Origin: Tenacibaculum discolor
Lineage (GTDB): Bacteria > Bacteroidota > Bacteroidia > Flavobacteriales > Flavobacteriaceae
Direction: 5' to 3'
NCBI RefSeq assembly: GCF_003664185.1
Contig: NZ_RCCS01000007.1
Location: 62,001-126,000 of the forward strand
Length of the DNA stretch: 64,000 bases
In this document: piece after piece, positions 31,709 through 40,724 of the stretch
Layout: each line of letters begins with the position of its first letter
How positions within the stretch are numbered: position 1 is the first letter of the stretch
Program-made: the position numbers and the translations under genes
The notes under the pieces: model-generated
Seen by the model: only the letters and a program-made list of their open reading frames with translations
What the model was told of the DNA's origin: nothing
The model's database searches: none

Positions 31709-32485
31709 ATGAATTTAGAGATACAACATAAAAATGCCTTGGTATGTGGTAGTACACAAGGAATAGGAAAAGCAGCAGCAATACAATTAGCTCAAGAAGG
31801 AGTAAATGTAACTTTAGTAGCTCGTAGCGAAGAAAAGCTAAAAGCTGTGTTGGCGGAATTACCAAACAATAATCAAAATCACGGGTATTTGGTAGCAGAT
31901 TTTACCAATCCGGCAGGTTTAAAAGAAAAGTTAGAAGCAACGAATTTACAGTTCCATATTTTGGTAAACAATACAGGAGGTCCAGCTGGAGGTCCAGTAT
32001 TCAATGCGAAATTAGAAGAGTTTGAACGAGCTTTTACGATGCATTTAAAGTGTAACCATGTATTGGTTCAAGCGGTAGTTCCTTTTATGAAGTCAGAAGG
32101 TTATGGTAGAGTTATCAATGTAATTTCTACATCGGTAAAACAACCACTAGACGGGTTAGGAGTTTCTAATACTATTCGTGGTGCTGTAGCTAATTGGAGT
32201 AAAACTTTAGCGAATGAATTAGGTCAATTCGGAATCACGGTGAATAATGTATTACCAGGAGCTACAGCTACAGAACGTTTGACAGAAATTATCAATAATA
32301 AAGCGGCCAAAACTGGTAAATCGACAGAAGAAGTTGCTGAAATGATGAAAAATGCATCGCCAGCAAAACGTTTTGCAAAACCTGAAGAGGTAGCTAATGC
32401 AATTGTATTTCTAGCTAGTGAAAGAGCAAGTTTTATCAACGGAATTAATGTTCCTGTAGATGGAGGTAGAACAAAATCTTTATAA
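31709..32485 (+). CDS. Short-chain dehydrogenase/reductase
   Basis: An SDR of 258 residues. The cofactor motif is degenerate, CGSTQGIGKAAAIQLAQEG near residue 12, but still TGxxxGIG-like; VNNTGGPAGG replaces the usual NNAG; ISTSVKQPLDGLGVSNTIRG holds the serine, yet the active-site tyrosine of YxxxK is not visible (VSNTIRGAVANW), as in a known SDR subgroup with altered catalytic residues. The C-terminus NGINVPVDGGRTKSL is typical. In the operon it may act on a muconate-type intermediate, but its missing tyrosine makes the reaction uncertain. Confidence 0.83.
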   Translation: MNLEIQHKNALVCGSTQGIGKAAAIQLAQEGVNVTLVARSEEKLKAVLAELPNNNQNHGYLVADFTNPAGLKEKLEATNLQFHILVNNTGGPAGGPVFNAKLEEFERAFTMHLKCNHVLVQAVVPFMKSEGYGRVINVISTSVKQPLDGLGVSNTIRGAVANWSKTLANELGQFGITVNNVLPGATATERLTEIINNKAAKTGKSTEEVAEMMKNASPAKRFAKPEEVANAIVFLASERASFINGINVPVDGGRTKSL

Positions 32486-32581
32486 AAGAATCAAGAATAA
32501 AGACTTTTAGAAACAAGACTATTTAAGTATCTTTAAAACAATCTTAATTTTTGTGTGTAAAAGTCTATAAATCTAAATAAA

Positions 32582-33112
32582 ATGAGCAAGTTAGTACAAC
32601 CTTTAAATTTCAAAAAGTGGATTGATGAAAACCGTCATTTACTAAAACCACCAGTAGGAAATAAACAAGTTTGGGATAACGGAGAGTATATCGTAATGGT
32701 TGTTGGAGGTCCTAATAATCGTAAAGATTATCACTATAATGAAACACCAGAATTTTTCTATCAACTAGAAGGAGATATGGTGCTGAAAATTATTGATGAT
32801 AAAGGTGAAATGATTGATGTTGAAATTAATGAAGGAGATATTTATTTGTTACCTGGTAAAGTGCCTCATTCACCACAACGTAAGGCAAATACAGTAGGTT
32901 TGGTAATTGAATATCCGCGTGATGAGGGAATGATGGATGCTTTAGAATGGTATTGCGAAAACTGTGGGCATCAATTATATCGTGAAGAATTTGCTTTAGA
33001 TAATATTGAAACTGATATGCCAATAATTTTTGACAAATATTATTCTGATAAAGAAAAATGTACTTGTGAAAAATGCAGTACAGTAATGGAAGCGCCTAAT
33101 AAAATCAAGTAA
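32582..33112 (+). CDS. 3-Hydroxyanthranilate 3,4-dioxygenase
   Basis: Iron enzyme (NbaC/HaoA) that opens the ring of 3-hydroxyanthranilate to 2-amino-3-carboxymuconate-6-semialdehyde. The 176 residues form one cupin: KDYHYNETPEFFYQLEGDMV near residue 45 supplies the first histidine and the glutamate, and GKVPHSPQR near residue 97 the second histidine. The C-terminus carries the rubredoxin-like second iron site of the bacterial enzyme, with CENCGH and CTCEKC. An inverted repeat (arms 32501-32509 and 32558-32566) precedes the gene and may allow separate control within the operon. Confidence 0.95.
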   Translation: MSKLVQPLNFKKWIDENRHLLKPPVGNKQVWDNGEYIVMVVGGPNNRKDYHYNETPEFFYQLEGDMVLKIIDDKGEMIDVEINEGDIYLLPGKVPHSPQRKANTVGLVIEYPRDEGMMDALEWYCENCGHQLYREEFALDNIETDMPIIFDKYYSDKEKCTCEKCSTVMEAPNKIK

Positions 33113-33203
33113 TTTATTATTTCTACGAAGCTAGGAATCCTGCAATAATCAAGAATTAAAAATTAAAATGATTCCCATCTAAAAAAGGGGAATGATACAT
33201 AAG

Positions 33204-34289
33204 ATGACAAAACGCAAACTACGAATAAACGGACATTCACATTTGTTGCCTTATCCAGAACAAATTCCGCAGTTTATGAAAGACAAAGGAATTTTTTGGG
33301 TAGATAAGGATAGGAAATTCATGCTACAAAAAGATTGGAGTCGACCTGTAACAGATTCTAGTTTCTTTTTAGACGAGAAGTTAGAATGGATGGAGCATTT
33401 TAAAATCGACCATGCAGTTGTTTTAAATCTATCTCAATTATATGGAAACGGACTTCGTTTGGAAGAAATGAAACAGGCCTTACGTTTTCAAAACGATTTT
33501 AACGCACGTGTGCAGCATGAAAATCCGTCGAAATTTACAACAGGTTTTGTGGTACATCCTGGGTTTGTTCGAGGTGCTTTATGGGAAATAGAACGTTGTG
33601 TTGAGGTATTAGGAATGCGTTTGTTATGTTTACCTACACACTACATGGATACCATTGGTACCTGGCGTTGTATTTTTGATGAGGAAAACGAACCAATTTT
33701 TGAATTAGCAGATAAATACAATTTAGCAGTTGAAATTCATCCATATGATGGAGAGAAATTTATTAAACTACAAAACACAAGTTGGCGTTTTCATTTGATT
33801 TGGATGTTAGCACAATGTGCCGATGCTTATCACTTCTTAACGTTGAATGGCTACTACGAGAAATATCCTAATATGCGTGTGTGTTTTGCTCACGGAGGTC
33901 AATTAGCTCAAATGAATTTAGGACGTCGTATACAAGGATTTGATGGAAGACCTGATTTGTTTGAAGGAAAAAAGCATCCTCGTAAAGCAGTAGGTCATAA
34001 GAATATTTTCTTTGATACATTAGTGCACGATACTGGTTCTTTAGATTTATTAATTAAAAATCAAGGATCAAAGCAAGTGTTAATTGGGTTGGATGATCCT
34101 TATCCGTTAGGAGAAATGGAGAGTGAAATCCAGTCATCATATCCAGGGAAAATTTTAGATTTAGCTATTGAAAGAAACATTATTAATGAGCAAGAAAAAG
34201 ATGAAATATGGGAAGATAATGTACTACAATGGTTATTTGGAGATGATAAAAAAGCAAAAAAAGATTTAGTATCTAAAATCTTACAATAA
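33204..34289 (+). CDS. 2-Amino-3-carboxymuconate-6-semialdehyde decarboxylase
   Basis: Amidohydrolase-fold enzyme (ACMSD/NbaD) that removes CO2 from the dioxygenase product to give 2-aminomuconate semialdehyde. INGHSHLLP near the N-terminus is the metal-binding HxH, FVVHPGF and AVEIHPYDG follow, CFAHGGQ adds a histidine, and IGLDDPYPLGE the conserved aspartate. It has 361 residues from ATG 33204. An in-frame ATG at 33192 would add four residues; it sits directly after AAAAAAGGGG, too close for a ribosome site, and inside a small hairpin (33171-33193), so 33204 is preferred. Contiguous with the next gene. Confidence 0.93.
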   Translation: MTKRKLRINGHSHLLPYPEQIPQFMKDKGIFWVDKDRKFMLQKDWSRPVTDSSFFLDEKLEWMEHFKIDHAVVLNLSQLYGNGLRLEEMKQALRFQNDFNARVQHENPSKFTTGFVVHPGFVRGALWEIERCVEVLGMRLLCLPTHYMDTIGTWRCIFDEENEPIFELADKYNLAVEIHPYDGEKFIKLQNTSWRFHLIWMLAQCADAYHFLTLNGYYEKYPNMRVCFAHGGQLAQMNLGRRIQGFDGRPDLFEGKKHPRKAVGHKNIFFDTLVHDTGSLDLLIKNQGSKQVLIGLDDPYPLGEMESEIQSSYPGKILDLAIERNIINEQEKDEIWEDNVLQWLFGDDKKAKKDLVSKILQ

Positions 34290-35393
34290 ATGGCTGAAGT
34301 AACACGGTTTCATAACTTATTACATACATGTATTTCTTTTATTGGAGCTGTGTTATTACTAGCAATCTACTATAATATTAGAAAGCGATTTAAAGAAGTT
34401 CTAGAAGAAGGAAATTCAATAAAAAGAGTAGATAAAGGCTTGTTGTATTTCAGTTTTGGAATGCTAGTTTGGGTAACTTCTGGTATTTGGGCACTACTAG
34501 CGAATTATTTCACTTTTGAAAAAACAACAACTCATCAAGTAGGGGTGAATATTCTATCAACTGTAAATAACTTATTCTGGTTGATGGCATTGTATTATGT
34601 ACACGATGCTCCTAAGTTTATTTATAGGAATGAAAAGAATGTAAAAATTATAGCACTAATAATTGTTGTTGTAGCTTCTATAACGTTATTATTCTCTTCT
34701 TTATATGGAAATGAATTTTATTATGGAGTAAAAATAGCAGCGCTTCCTGATGTTTTATTAACGACTTTCTTGTGTTTTTTAATGGGAGTTTCTTTTTATA
34801 GAACTTTCATGTATAGGGATTTAAAGTTGGTCGCTTTTATATCGGTTATAGCAATTGTATTGTTATTTGTTTCTCAATTATCAGATGTTTTAATTGGCTT
34901 TGATAATGAGTTTACAAACCAATTAATTAGAGTTATATCCAAAACATCATTAGTATCAGTGTTTTTGGTATTAGCGACAAGTTGGGTAATACAACTAGCG
35001 CATACGCCAAAACCTAATGAAATGAAAATTCAGTTTTTAGATTGGTCGCTGATAAAATTAACCATTCCGTCTAAAGGAATTGTTAATGCTAAAATAGATT
35101 TTGGATCTAAAACAACACAATATAAGAACCTGTTAACATTTGCTTTCAGGAGAAAATATTTAGAAGCAGACAAACAAGCGATTATAGTAAATTCAGGAGG
35201 TGACATTAAAAGTCAAACATACGTTACTAGAATCATAGATAATATAAATTCAATTCTGAATCTGGAAGAAGAAAAATTAGAACGCAAAGATCTAATCACA
35301 TTTATAGGTGAGAGTAAGTATCGTTTGCGAATTCTTCCAGAACATATAGTTATTGACGAAGCTTTGTTGGAGGAGTATAAACAACAATTATAA
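34290..35393 (+). CDS. Unknown multi-pass membrane protein with cytosolic C-terminal domain
   Basis: The 367-residue protein starts with ATG in the base after the decarboxylase stop, so it is the last gene of the operon. Residues 1-235 hold about seven hydrophobic helices (ISFIGAVLLLAIYYNI, GMLVWVTSGIWALLANYF, VFLVLATSWVIQLAH among them), resembling the 7TM sensor layout. Residues 245-367 form a soluble domain (SLIKLTIPSKGIVNAKIDFG, then IIDNINSILNLEEEKL) without kinase or cyclase motifs. I know no family. Sensing or uptake linked to kynurenine metabolism is possible, but the gene may be a bystander. It converges on the TolC gene. Confidence 0.68.
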   Translation: MAEVTRFHNLLHTCISFIGAVLLLAIYYNIRKRFKEVLEEGNSIKRVDKGLLYFSFGMLVWVTSGIWALLANYFTFEKTTTHQVGVNILSTVNNLFWLMALYYVHDAPKFIYRNEKNVKIIALIIVVVASITLLFSSLYGNEFYYGVKIAALPDVLLTTFLCFLMGVSFYRTFMYRDLKLVAFISVIAIVLLFVSQLSDVLIGFDNEFTNQLIRVISKTSLVSVFLVLATSWVIQLAHTPKPNEMKIQFLDWSLIKLTIPSKGIVNAKIDFGSKTTQYKNLLTFAFRRKYLEADKQAIIVNSGGDIKSQTYVTRIIDNINSILNLEEEKLERKDLITFIGESKYRLRILPEHIVIDEALLEEYKQQL

Positions 35394-36785
35394 ACTATTT
35401 AGTTTACCTAATAGCTTTATAAGTTTTCCTTTAGTTTTAGCATATTCGTACTGATTTTTAATTTCTTTCAATTTACTTTCAATTAATTTTACCTCTCTGT
35501 AATTAATTAAGAAAATAGAACTTTCTCCTAAAGAAAACTTACGTTCTTCACTTTTTACAATTGTATTGTAGTCGTTTACAAGATTTTTTAAAATATCATT
35601 CTGTTTTTTATATGATGTAATTTCTTGCTCAGTAGCTGTTATTTTGTTTTTTAATGAAACTTTAGTTGATGCAATTTCAAAGTCAATATCTTGTAGCTTT
35701 AATTTAGCAAGTTTTAAGTCCCCTCTTGATTTACGTAAAAAAAGAGGAATACTAACTTGAAGAGAATTTTTGTAATTCGTAGTACTAAAAGCATCAAAAT
35801 TGTTAACTTTTGAAGCAAGTAAATTATATTGAAAATCTACTTTAGGTAATAAATTATTTACTTTAAGTTGTTTGTTTATTTCTAGGTTTCTTTTCTTTAA
35901 CTCCAGTAACTTTAATTTAGGGTGGTTTTCAAACTCATTATCAAATAAAGTAGTTATAGAAGTGTTTAAAATAATATCAATATTAGAAAAAGTAGCAATA
36001 TCTGGAACTATTTCTTCTTTTATTTCCATAGGAATATTGTTTCCTATCCATAAATAATTAGAGAGTTCTAGCTTAGATTTAATATATTTAATTTTAGCTT
36101 TTTCTAAGTCTAAACTTCTGTTTTTTAAATTTATATTGGCTTCTAAAGTATCAATAGCAGGTTTATCACCAGCTCTAAAGCTTTTCTTTACGTTTTTTAA
36201 CCTAATATCTGCATTAGTATAATAATCTTTATAAACATTATAGTTTTGATAACATTGCAACCAGTTTAAGTACGTGTTTATGGCTTCAAATAAAATATCG
36301 TTAACTAGTAATTGTTGCTTTAACTCGCCTTGTTGAGCGTATAGTTTAGCCTGTTTCAAAGTAGCCATTCTTTTATTAATAAATAAATTTTTAGCTAAGG
36401 GAACTGATATACCAACGTTATATAGACCGTTTTCCGGAGTGTTATGTTCTGGGTTTAGATACTGACCAGAATTGTTTTCATAACTACCTTTTAACTCTAT
36501 TCCATACCAAGTTGGTATTTTAAAGGTTGAATTTAGTTTTTTGTAGTAATCTTTTCCTTTAAACTCCTTTCTGTCATAATCTACTTCTATTTTAGGATCA
36601 AAAGCACCTCTGGCTTTTAATAATTTAGCCTCATTAGTACTTGTAATTAGTTCAGCTTGTTTTATAATAGGATGATATTTCTTTACGTAACCTAAATATT
36701 CCTCTAAACTAAGTTGAGTATTTATATTGTTTTGAGCTGTTGCTACAAAACTTATTAATAAAAAAAGGATGCTTAACCTTTTCAT
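35388..36785 (-). CDS. TolC-family outer-membrane channel protein
   Basis: The protein has 465 residues with a signal peptide (LSILFLLISFVATAQ) and the long helical repeats of outer-membrane efflux proteins: KNLFINKRMATLKQAKLYAQ near 135, and KRNLEINKQLKVNNLLPKVD near 300, followed by the second strand-helix repeat. It forms the outer-membrane tunnel for the exporter encoded by the two genes upstream. Gap to the HlyD gene is 31 bp. Its start is ATG at 36785 and the end overlaps the convergent membrane-protein gene by six bases. Confidence 0.88.
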   Translation of the reverse strand: MKRLSILFLLISFVATAQNNINTQLSLEEYLGYVKKYHPIIKQAELITSTNEAKLLKARGAFDPKIEVDYDRKEFKGKDYYKKLNSTFKIPTWYGIELKGSYENNSGQYLNPEHNTPENGLYNVGISVPLAKNLFINKRMATLKQAKLYAQQGELKQQLLVNDILFEAINTYLNWLQCYQNYNVYKDYYTNADIRLKNVKKSFRAGDKPAIDTLEANINLKNRSLDLEKAKIKYIKSKLELSNYLWIGNNIPMEIKEEIVPDIATFSNIDIILNTSITTLFDNEFENHPKLKLLELKKRNLEINKQLKVNNLLPKVDFQYNLLASKVNNFDAFSTTNYKNSLQVSIPLFLRKSRGDLKLAKLKLQDIDFEIASTKVSLKNKITATEQEITSYKKQNDILKNLVNDYNTIVKSEERKFSLGESSIFLINYREVKLIESKLKEIKNQYEYAKTKGKLIKLLGKLNSL

Positions 36786-36816
36786 CTATTTGTTTTTTTT
36801 GTTTTATTAATAGCTT

Positions 36817-38178
36817 TTAGTCTTCCTTTTTTGATTTTTTATCACTCTTGTTATTTTCAGGTTGATAGAAGTTAGGAGGGAAGCTGTTAATCTGTCTCCA
36901 TAACTCAAACCATATAGGTACGTTTTCCAATAAGGCAATGGTTTTTGCACCAGAACCTACTCTAATAGCTTTTGGCCATGGTTCTTGTTTGTTGTTAGGA
37001 ACAATTAAAACACGATACTTTCCGTTGCTACTAATAAAATTTTCGATAGCTACAATCTTAGCACTGTAAGTTCCGTACGATACATTAGGCCAACCACTAA
37101 ATACCATAGCAGGCCAACCATCAAATTGAACACGTACTTCCTCACCAATATGAATCAAAGGTAAATCAATAGGTTGTATATACATTTCAACAGCTAAATC
37201 GTAGTCAGCAGGCATAATATTTACTAATTGCTCACCTTCTTTAAAAGTTTCACCAATACCAGATTTAATAGCTTTATTAATGTATCCATTTTGTGGAGCT
37301 GTAATGAATAGTAAAGAGCTTCTCTTACTATAATTAGCTAAGCTAGTTTCTAGTTTAGAAACTTGAACTTCTGCGTCATAAGCACCAGACTGTGCGCTGT
37401 ATAAACTACTTTCTGTTTTAGAAAGTTTATCAGCATAAGAAGCTTGAGTACTACTAATAGCTAATTGTGCATTGATAATATTATTTTTTGAAGTAAAGAA
37501 TTTATTTTCTTGAGAAATCAATTTAGCTGATAGCTCTTGAAGTTTCGCTCTTTTTTCTTCAACATCTTTTACGGCTTTTAAACCTTCTTTTTCTAAGGTA
37601 GTTGTTCTATCAAACTGAGTCTGGGCTATTTTTTGTTTTATTTTAATAGCTTCAAAATCAATACTATCACTTTTCGCTTTTAAATAAGCTTGTTTTAGTT
37701 TATTTTTTGCTTGCTCTAGTTTAAGCTTACGCTCTCTTTTAATTGCTATAATCTGATTTTGTAAAGCACTAATTTTATTGTTGTAGGCTTTGGCAGATAG
37801 AGTTTTAGAGTTTAGCTGTTTACCAGTTCTTTCGGCAAGTTTAGTATCAAAATACCCACTTTTTACTTCTGAAATTCTTAAAATGGTATCTCCTTTTTTT
37901 ACAAAATCACCCTCTTGTACAAACCATTCTTCTATACGTCCAGGTATTTGAGATTGTAATGTTTGTGGACGTTGATTTGGTTTTAATGTAGTCACGCGTC
38001 CTTCACTAGAAACATTTTGAGTCCAAGGTAAAAACAAGATGATAACTAAGATTACAGAAAATACTAGTAAAAACCTTTTAAATAACTTGTGGTACTCTTT
38101 TGTAAAAATGTCTTTTCCAGATTTGAACTTTGTTATATCTATTTGATCTGAAACTGTATTTTTTGATATGTTTAACAT
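36817..38178 (-). CDS. HlyD-family periplasmic adaptor protein
   Basis: A 453-residue adaptor that connects the inner-membrane ABC protein to the TolC channel. After about 35 cytosolic residues a single membrane helix (FLLVFSVILVIILFLPW) leads into the periplasm. A biotinyl-lipoyl half-motif (IPGRIEEWFVQEGDFVKKGD) is near residue 90, long coiled-coil arms fill 110-290 (KRERKLKLEQAKNKLKQAYL), then the second lipoyl half and barrel (APQNGYINKAIKSG). The very long hairpin resembles type I secretion adaptors. It ends with a lysine-rich tail. Confidence 0.87.
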   Translation of the reverse strand: MLNISKNTVSDQIDITKFKSGKDIFTKEYHKLFKRFLLVFSVILVIILFLPWTQNVSSEGRVTTLKPNQRPQTLQSQIPGRIEEWFVQEGDFVKKGDTILRISEVKSGYFDTKLAERTGKQLNSKTLSAKAYNNKISALQNQIIAIKRERKLKLEQAKNKLKQAYLKAKSDSIDFEAIKIKQKIAQTQFDRTTTLEKEGLKAVKDVEEKRAKLQELSAKLISQENKFFTSKNNIINAQLAISSTQASYADKLSKTESSLYSAQSGAYDAEVQVSKLETSLANYSKRSSLLFITAPQNGYINKAIKSGIGETFKEGEQLVNIMPADYDLAVEMYIQPIDLPLIHIGEEVRVQFDGWPAMVFSGWPNVSYGTYSAKIVAIENFISSNGKYRVLIVPNNKQEPWPKAIRVGSGAKTIALLENVPIWFELWRQINSFPPNFYQPENNKSDKKSKKED

Positions 38179-38184
38179 GATTAC

Positions 38185-39855
38185 CTAGGATTTAAAGTTA
38201 GTTATACTACCTTTTTCAAGGGTAATTTGTTTGTTACATTTCTCTTTCCAATGCTCATTACGACTTACAATAATTAAACTCCATGGTTGAGAAACATCAG
38301 TAATGAAATCAATTATCTTTTTAGCTTCATCCTTTTCAAATAAATCAAGAGGGTCTTCTAAAATGAGAAGTTTTGGTCTTTTAATGATTGCTCTTGAAAG
38401 AATAATTTTTTTAGCTACCGTATAAGCAATAAGCTTTCCCTCAGGTTTTAAGTAGGTATCTAAACCTTTAGGTTGTTGTTTTAGAAATTCTGTTAGCCCT
38501 GTAATTTTAAAAATGCTGTATATTTCCTCGTCAGAGATAGATGAATCTCCAAAGGTTATATTTTCTCTAATAGTTCCTTCAAAAGGAGTTTCTTCAGAAA
38601 GAGATAATCCTAAGTTAGCCCTGTAGTTATTAGTAAAAATACCTTTTAGAGATAAATCGTTCACAAAAACATCTCCAGATGTTGGTTCAATCAAACCAGA
38701 GATTAGTTGTATTAAACTCGACTTTCCTGAGTTACTGCTTCCTTGAATTAAAATCCTGTCATTAGCATTTATTTCAAATGAAACGTTGTTAATTACTGGT
38801 TTTGGTCTGTTGTTAACAACATATGAAACATCCTGAAGTTCAATTTTAAAAGGCTTATCTCTGTTAACACTACTACCTTCTTGTGGTTCTATTGGTTTAT
38901 CAATAACTTCTCCTAGTTTTTCTATAGATGTTAATACATCGTAAAAAGATTCAAGCCCTAGAATTAATTTTTCTACAGAATTCATAATTAAAATTATAAT
39001 AATCTCTGCAGCTACAAATTGACCAATATTCATTTGTTGTGTAAGCACTAAAAAACCTCCTATAAGTAATAGGCCTGCGGTAATAATTACTTTAAAACTA
39101 ATCATTTGAATATACTGCATAACGAGTACTTTAAAGTGACTCTCTCTTGATTTTAAGTAATCATCTACCAGGATATCACTTTTTTCAAGGGCTAATTTTG
39201 TTTTTCCAGATAATTTAAAACTTATGATAGTTCTTGCAATTTCTTGTAGCCAATGGGCTACTTTATACTTGTTTTTTGACTCCTTTAAGCTCGTTTCTAA
39301 TCCTTTTTTTGCTGTATACTTAAAAACAACGTAGATTAATAGTAAAACTAACAATCCGAAAATGATAAAAAACGGATGGTAAAACGAAAGAAGTAATAAG
39401 GCAAATACTATTTGTAATAGGGCAGAAGGAGCGTCTATTAATATTTTTGAAATACCTTTTTGAATAGTTAATGTATCAAAAAAACGATTTGCAAGCTCAG
39501 GCGGATAATAATTTCTAAGCTCAATCATTTTAATCTTAGGGAAACGATAACTAAGCTCTATTGATGCTCTAGTAAAAATTCGTTGCTGAATAGTTTCAAT
39601 AATTCTAAACTGCATTAATTTTAAGATTCCACTAAAAGCAACACCAGCAGTTACTAGTATAACCAATACAATCCAAGAAGCAGAAACCTGTGCTGCTTGT
39701 AGTAAGTTTATAATAGCTTGCACCCCTAAAGGTAAGGATAAGGCAACAATACCTTCAAAAATAGCGTAATATGCTATTTGTAAGGTGTCTTTTTTTTCTA
39801 GGTTTACTAATCCCAAAAACCGTTGCCAAGGAGTTAGTTTATTTTTCTCTTTCAT
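38185..39855 (-). CDS. ABC exporter with degenerate ATPase motifs
   Basis: About 556 residues: an exporter membrane domain (residues 20-310) and an ATPase domain (325-556), without an N-terminal peptidase. Walker A is intact (GSSNSGKSS), but the signature LSGGQ is replaced by a stretch reading LIAYTVAKKI, Walker B ends LLILEDP with Asp and Glu swapped against the usual order, and the H-loop histidine is arginine (IVSRNEH). ATP binding is likely; full hydrolysis is doubtful. The start is placed at ATG 39855 (an ATG at 39867 is also in frame); either overlaps the end of the TetR gene. Forms a tripartite exporter with the HlyD and TolC proteins. Confidence 0.85.
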   Translation of the reverse strand: MKEKNKLTPWQRFLGLVNLEKKDTLQIAYYAIFEGIVALSLPLGVQAIINLLQAAQVSASWIVLVILVTAGVAFSGILKLMQFRIIETIQQRIFTRASIELSYRFPKIKMIELRNYYPPELANRFFDTLTIQKGISKILIDAPSALLQIVFALLLLSFYHPFFIIFGLLVLLLIYVVFKYTAKKGLETSLKESKNKYKVAHWLQEIARTIISFKLSGKTKLALEKSDILVDDYLKSRESHFKVLVMQYIQMISFKVIITAGLLLIGGFLVLTQQMNIGQFVAAEIIIILIMNSVEKLILGLESFYDVLTSIEKLGEVIDKPIEPQEGSSVNRDKPFKIELQDVSYVVNNRPKPVINNVSFEINANDRILIQGSSNSGKSSLIQLISGLIEPTSGDVFVNDLSLKGIFTNNYRANLGLSLSEETPFEGTIRENITFGDSSISDEEIYSIFKITGLTEFLKQQPKGLDTYLKPEGKLIAYTVAKKIILSRAIIKRPKLLILEDPLDLFEKDEAKKIIDFITDVSQPWSLIIVSRNEHWKEKCNKQITLEKGSITNFKS

Positions 39856-40525
39856 TAGAAAGTGCATTTAAAGTTAGTTCAATAAAAAAAGACGTAGTAG
39901 TTATGTTTTCATTACAATTAGTGAGTGATTTAAAGTGTAATCTTACAAATTGCTGATGTAAAATACCTTCAATAATTGTACTTGCTAGCGTTAAAGGATG
40001 CTTATAAGAACTGTTGTAATTACTAATTATTTCAGCAAAACGTTTTACCACTTCCTTGTACAATTTAAAAAAACCTTCTTTATTTTCGGTATCAACTTCT
40101 TTTGTAGAGTATGATTTTGAGTTTTCGTTAATTATAATTAAGCTGAGTAAAGCCTCATTAATATGTGAGAAATTATTGTCTTGTTCAGCTTCTTTTGCTA
40201 GGATCTCAATAGCTTTAATTAATTTTTCTTTTGGATTACTTATACTATAAGTTTCTATTACTAATAAATATTGAATCCAACCCCAATACCAAGAAGTTAA
40301 GTAAACTAATAGTTTGTGTTTGCTTTCAAAGTAACGATATATAGAGCTTTCGTTAGAGCCTATTACTTTGCCAAGTTTCTTAAAATTGAAACTTTCAAAA
40401 CCAATTTCTTCAATTAGTATAATACTATTTTCTATAATTCTTTTACCTAAATCAGAGGTTTCAGGGTCTTTGATATAAATCCCTGAGGGTATTTCTATTT
40501 TTAAATTTGAAAGTAAATTTTTCAT
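39839..40525 (-). CDS. TetR-family regulator of the export operon
   Basis: The 228-residue protein carries a helix-turn-helix at about 35-80 (EEIGFESFNFKKLGKVIGSN, then SIYRYFESKHKLL), the TetR pattern, and a helical C-terminal ligand domain. It is the first gene of the operon and overlaps the ABC gene, so it likely represses its own operon. A perfect palindrome with 5-bp arms sits next to the -7 element in front of it. What it senses is unknown. The N-terminus has an extension of about 25 residues before the DNA-binding domain. Confidence 0.85.
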   Translation of the reverse strand: MKNLLSNLKIEIPSGIYIKDPETSDLGKRIIENSIILIEEIGFESFNFKKLGKVIGSNESSIYRYFESKHKLLVYLTSWYWGWIQYLLVIETYSISNPKEKLIKAIEILAKEAEQDNNFSHINEALLSLIIINENSKSYSTKEVDTENKEGFFKLYKEVVKRFAEIISNYNSSYKHPLTLASTIIEGILHQQFVRLHFKSLTNCNENITTTSFFIELTLNALSNEREK

Positions 40526-40543
40526 AATTGAAAATTAGTTTTG

Positions 40544-40564
40544 CAAATATAATAGTAAAACTAT
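40544..40564 (-). promoter_or_regulatory. Promoter -7 element and palindromic operator of the TetR-export operon
   Basis: On the minus strand TATATTTG (40551-40544) is an exact TAnnTTTG match, 18 bp before the ATG at 40525. Directly upstream ATAGT-AAA-ACTAT (40552-40564) is a perfect palindrome in the promoter spacer, a usual site for a TetR repressor. Confidence 0.5.
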
Positions 40565-40724
40565 CAATAAAGCATTTAAAAGTATTAAATACATGTTAAT
40601 TTTTTGTTTTTTATAAGAGTTACAAAAACTCACAAAAGCTTATTTTTTGCTACAATTAACTACAGGTTTTCTGATTTTATATGTTGAAAAATATATTCGT
40701 AAAAACTTAAAAATTATTAAACAT

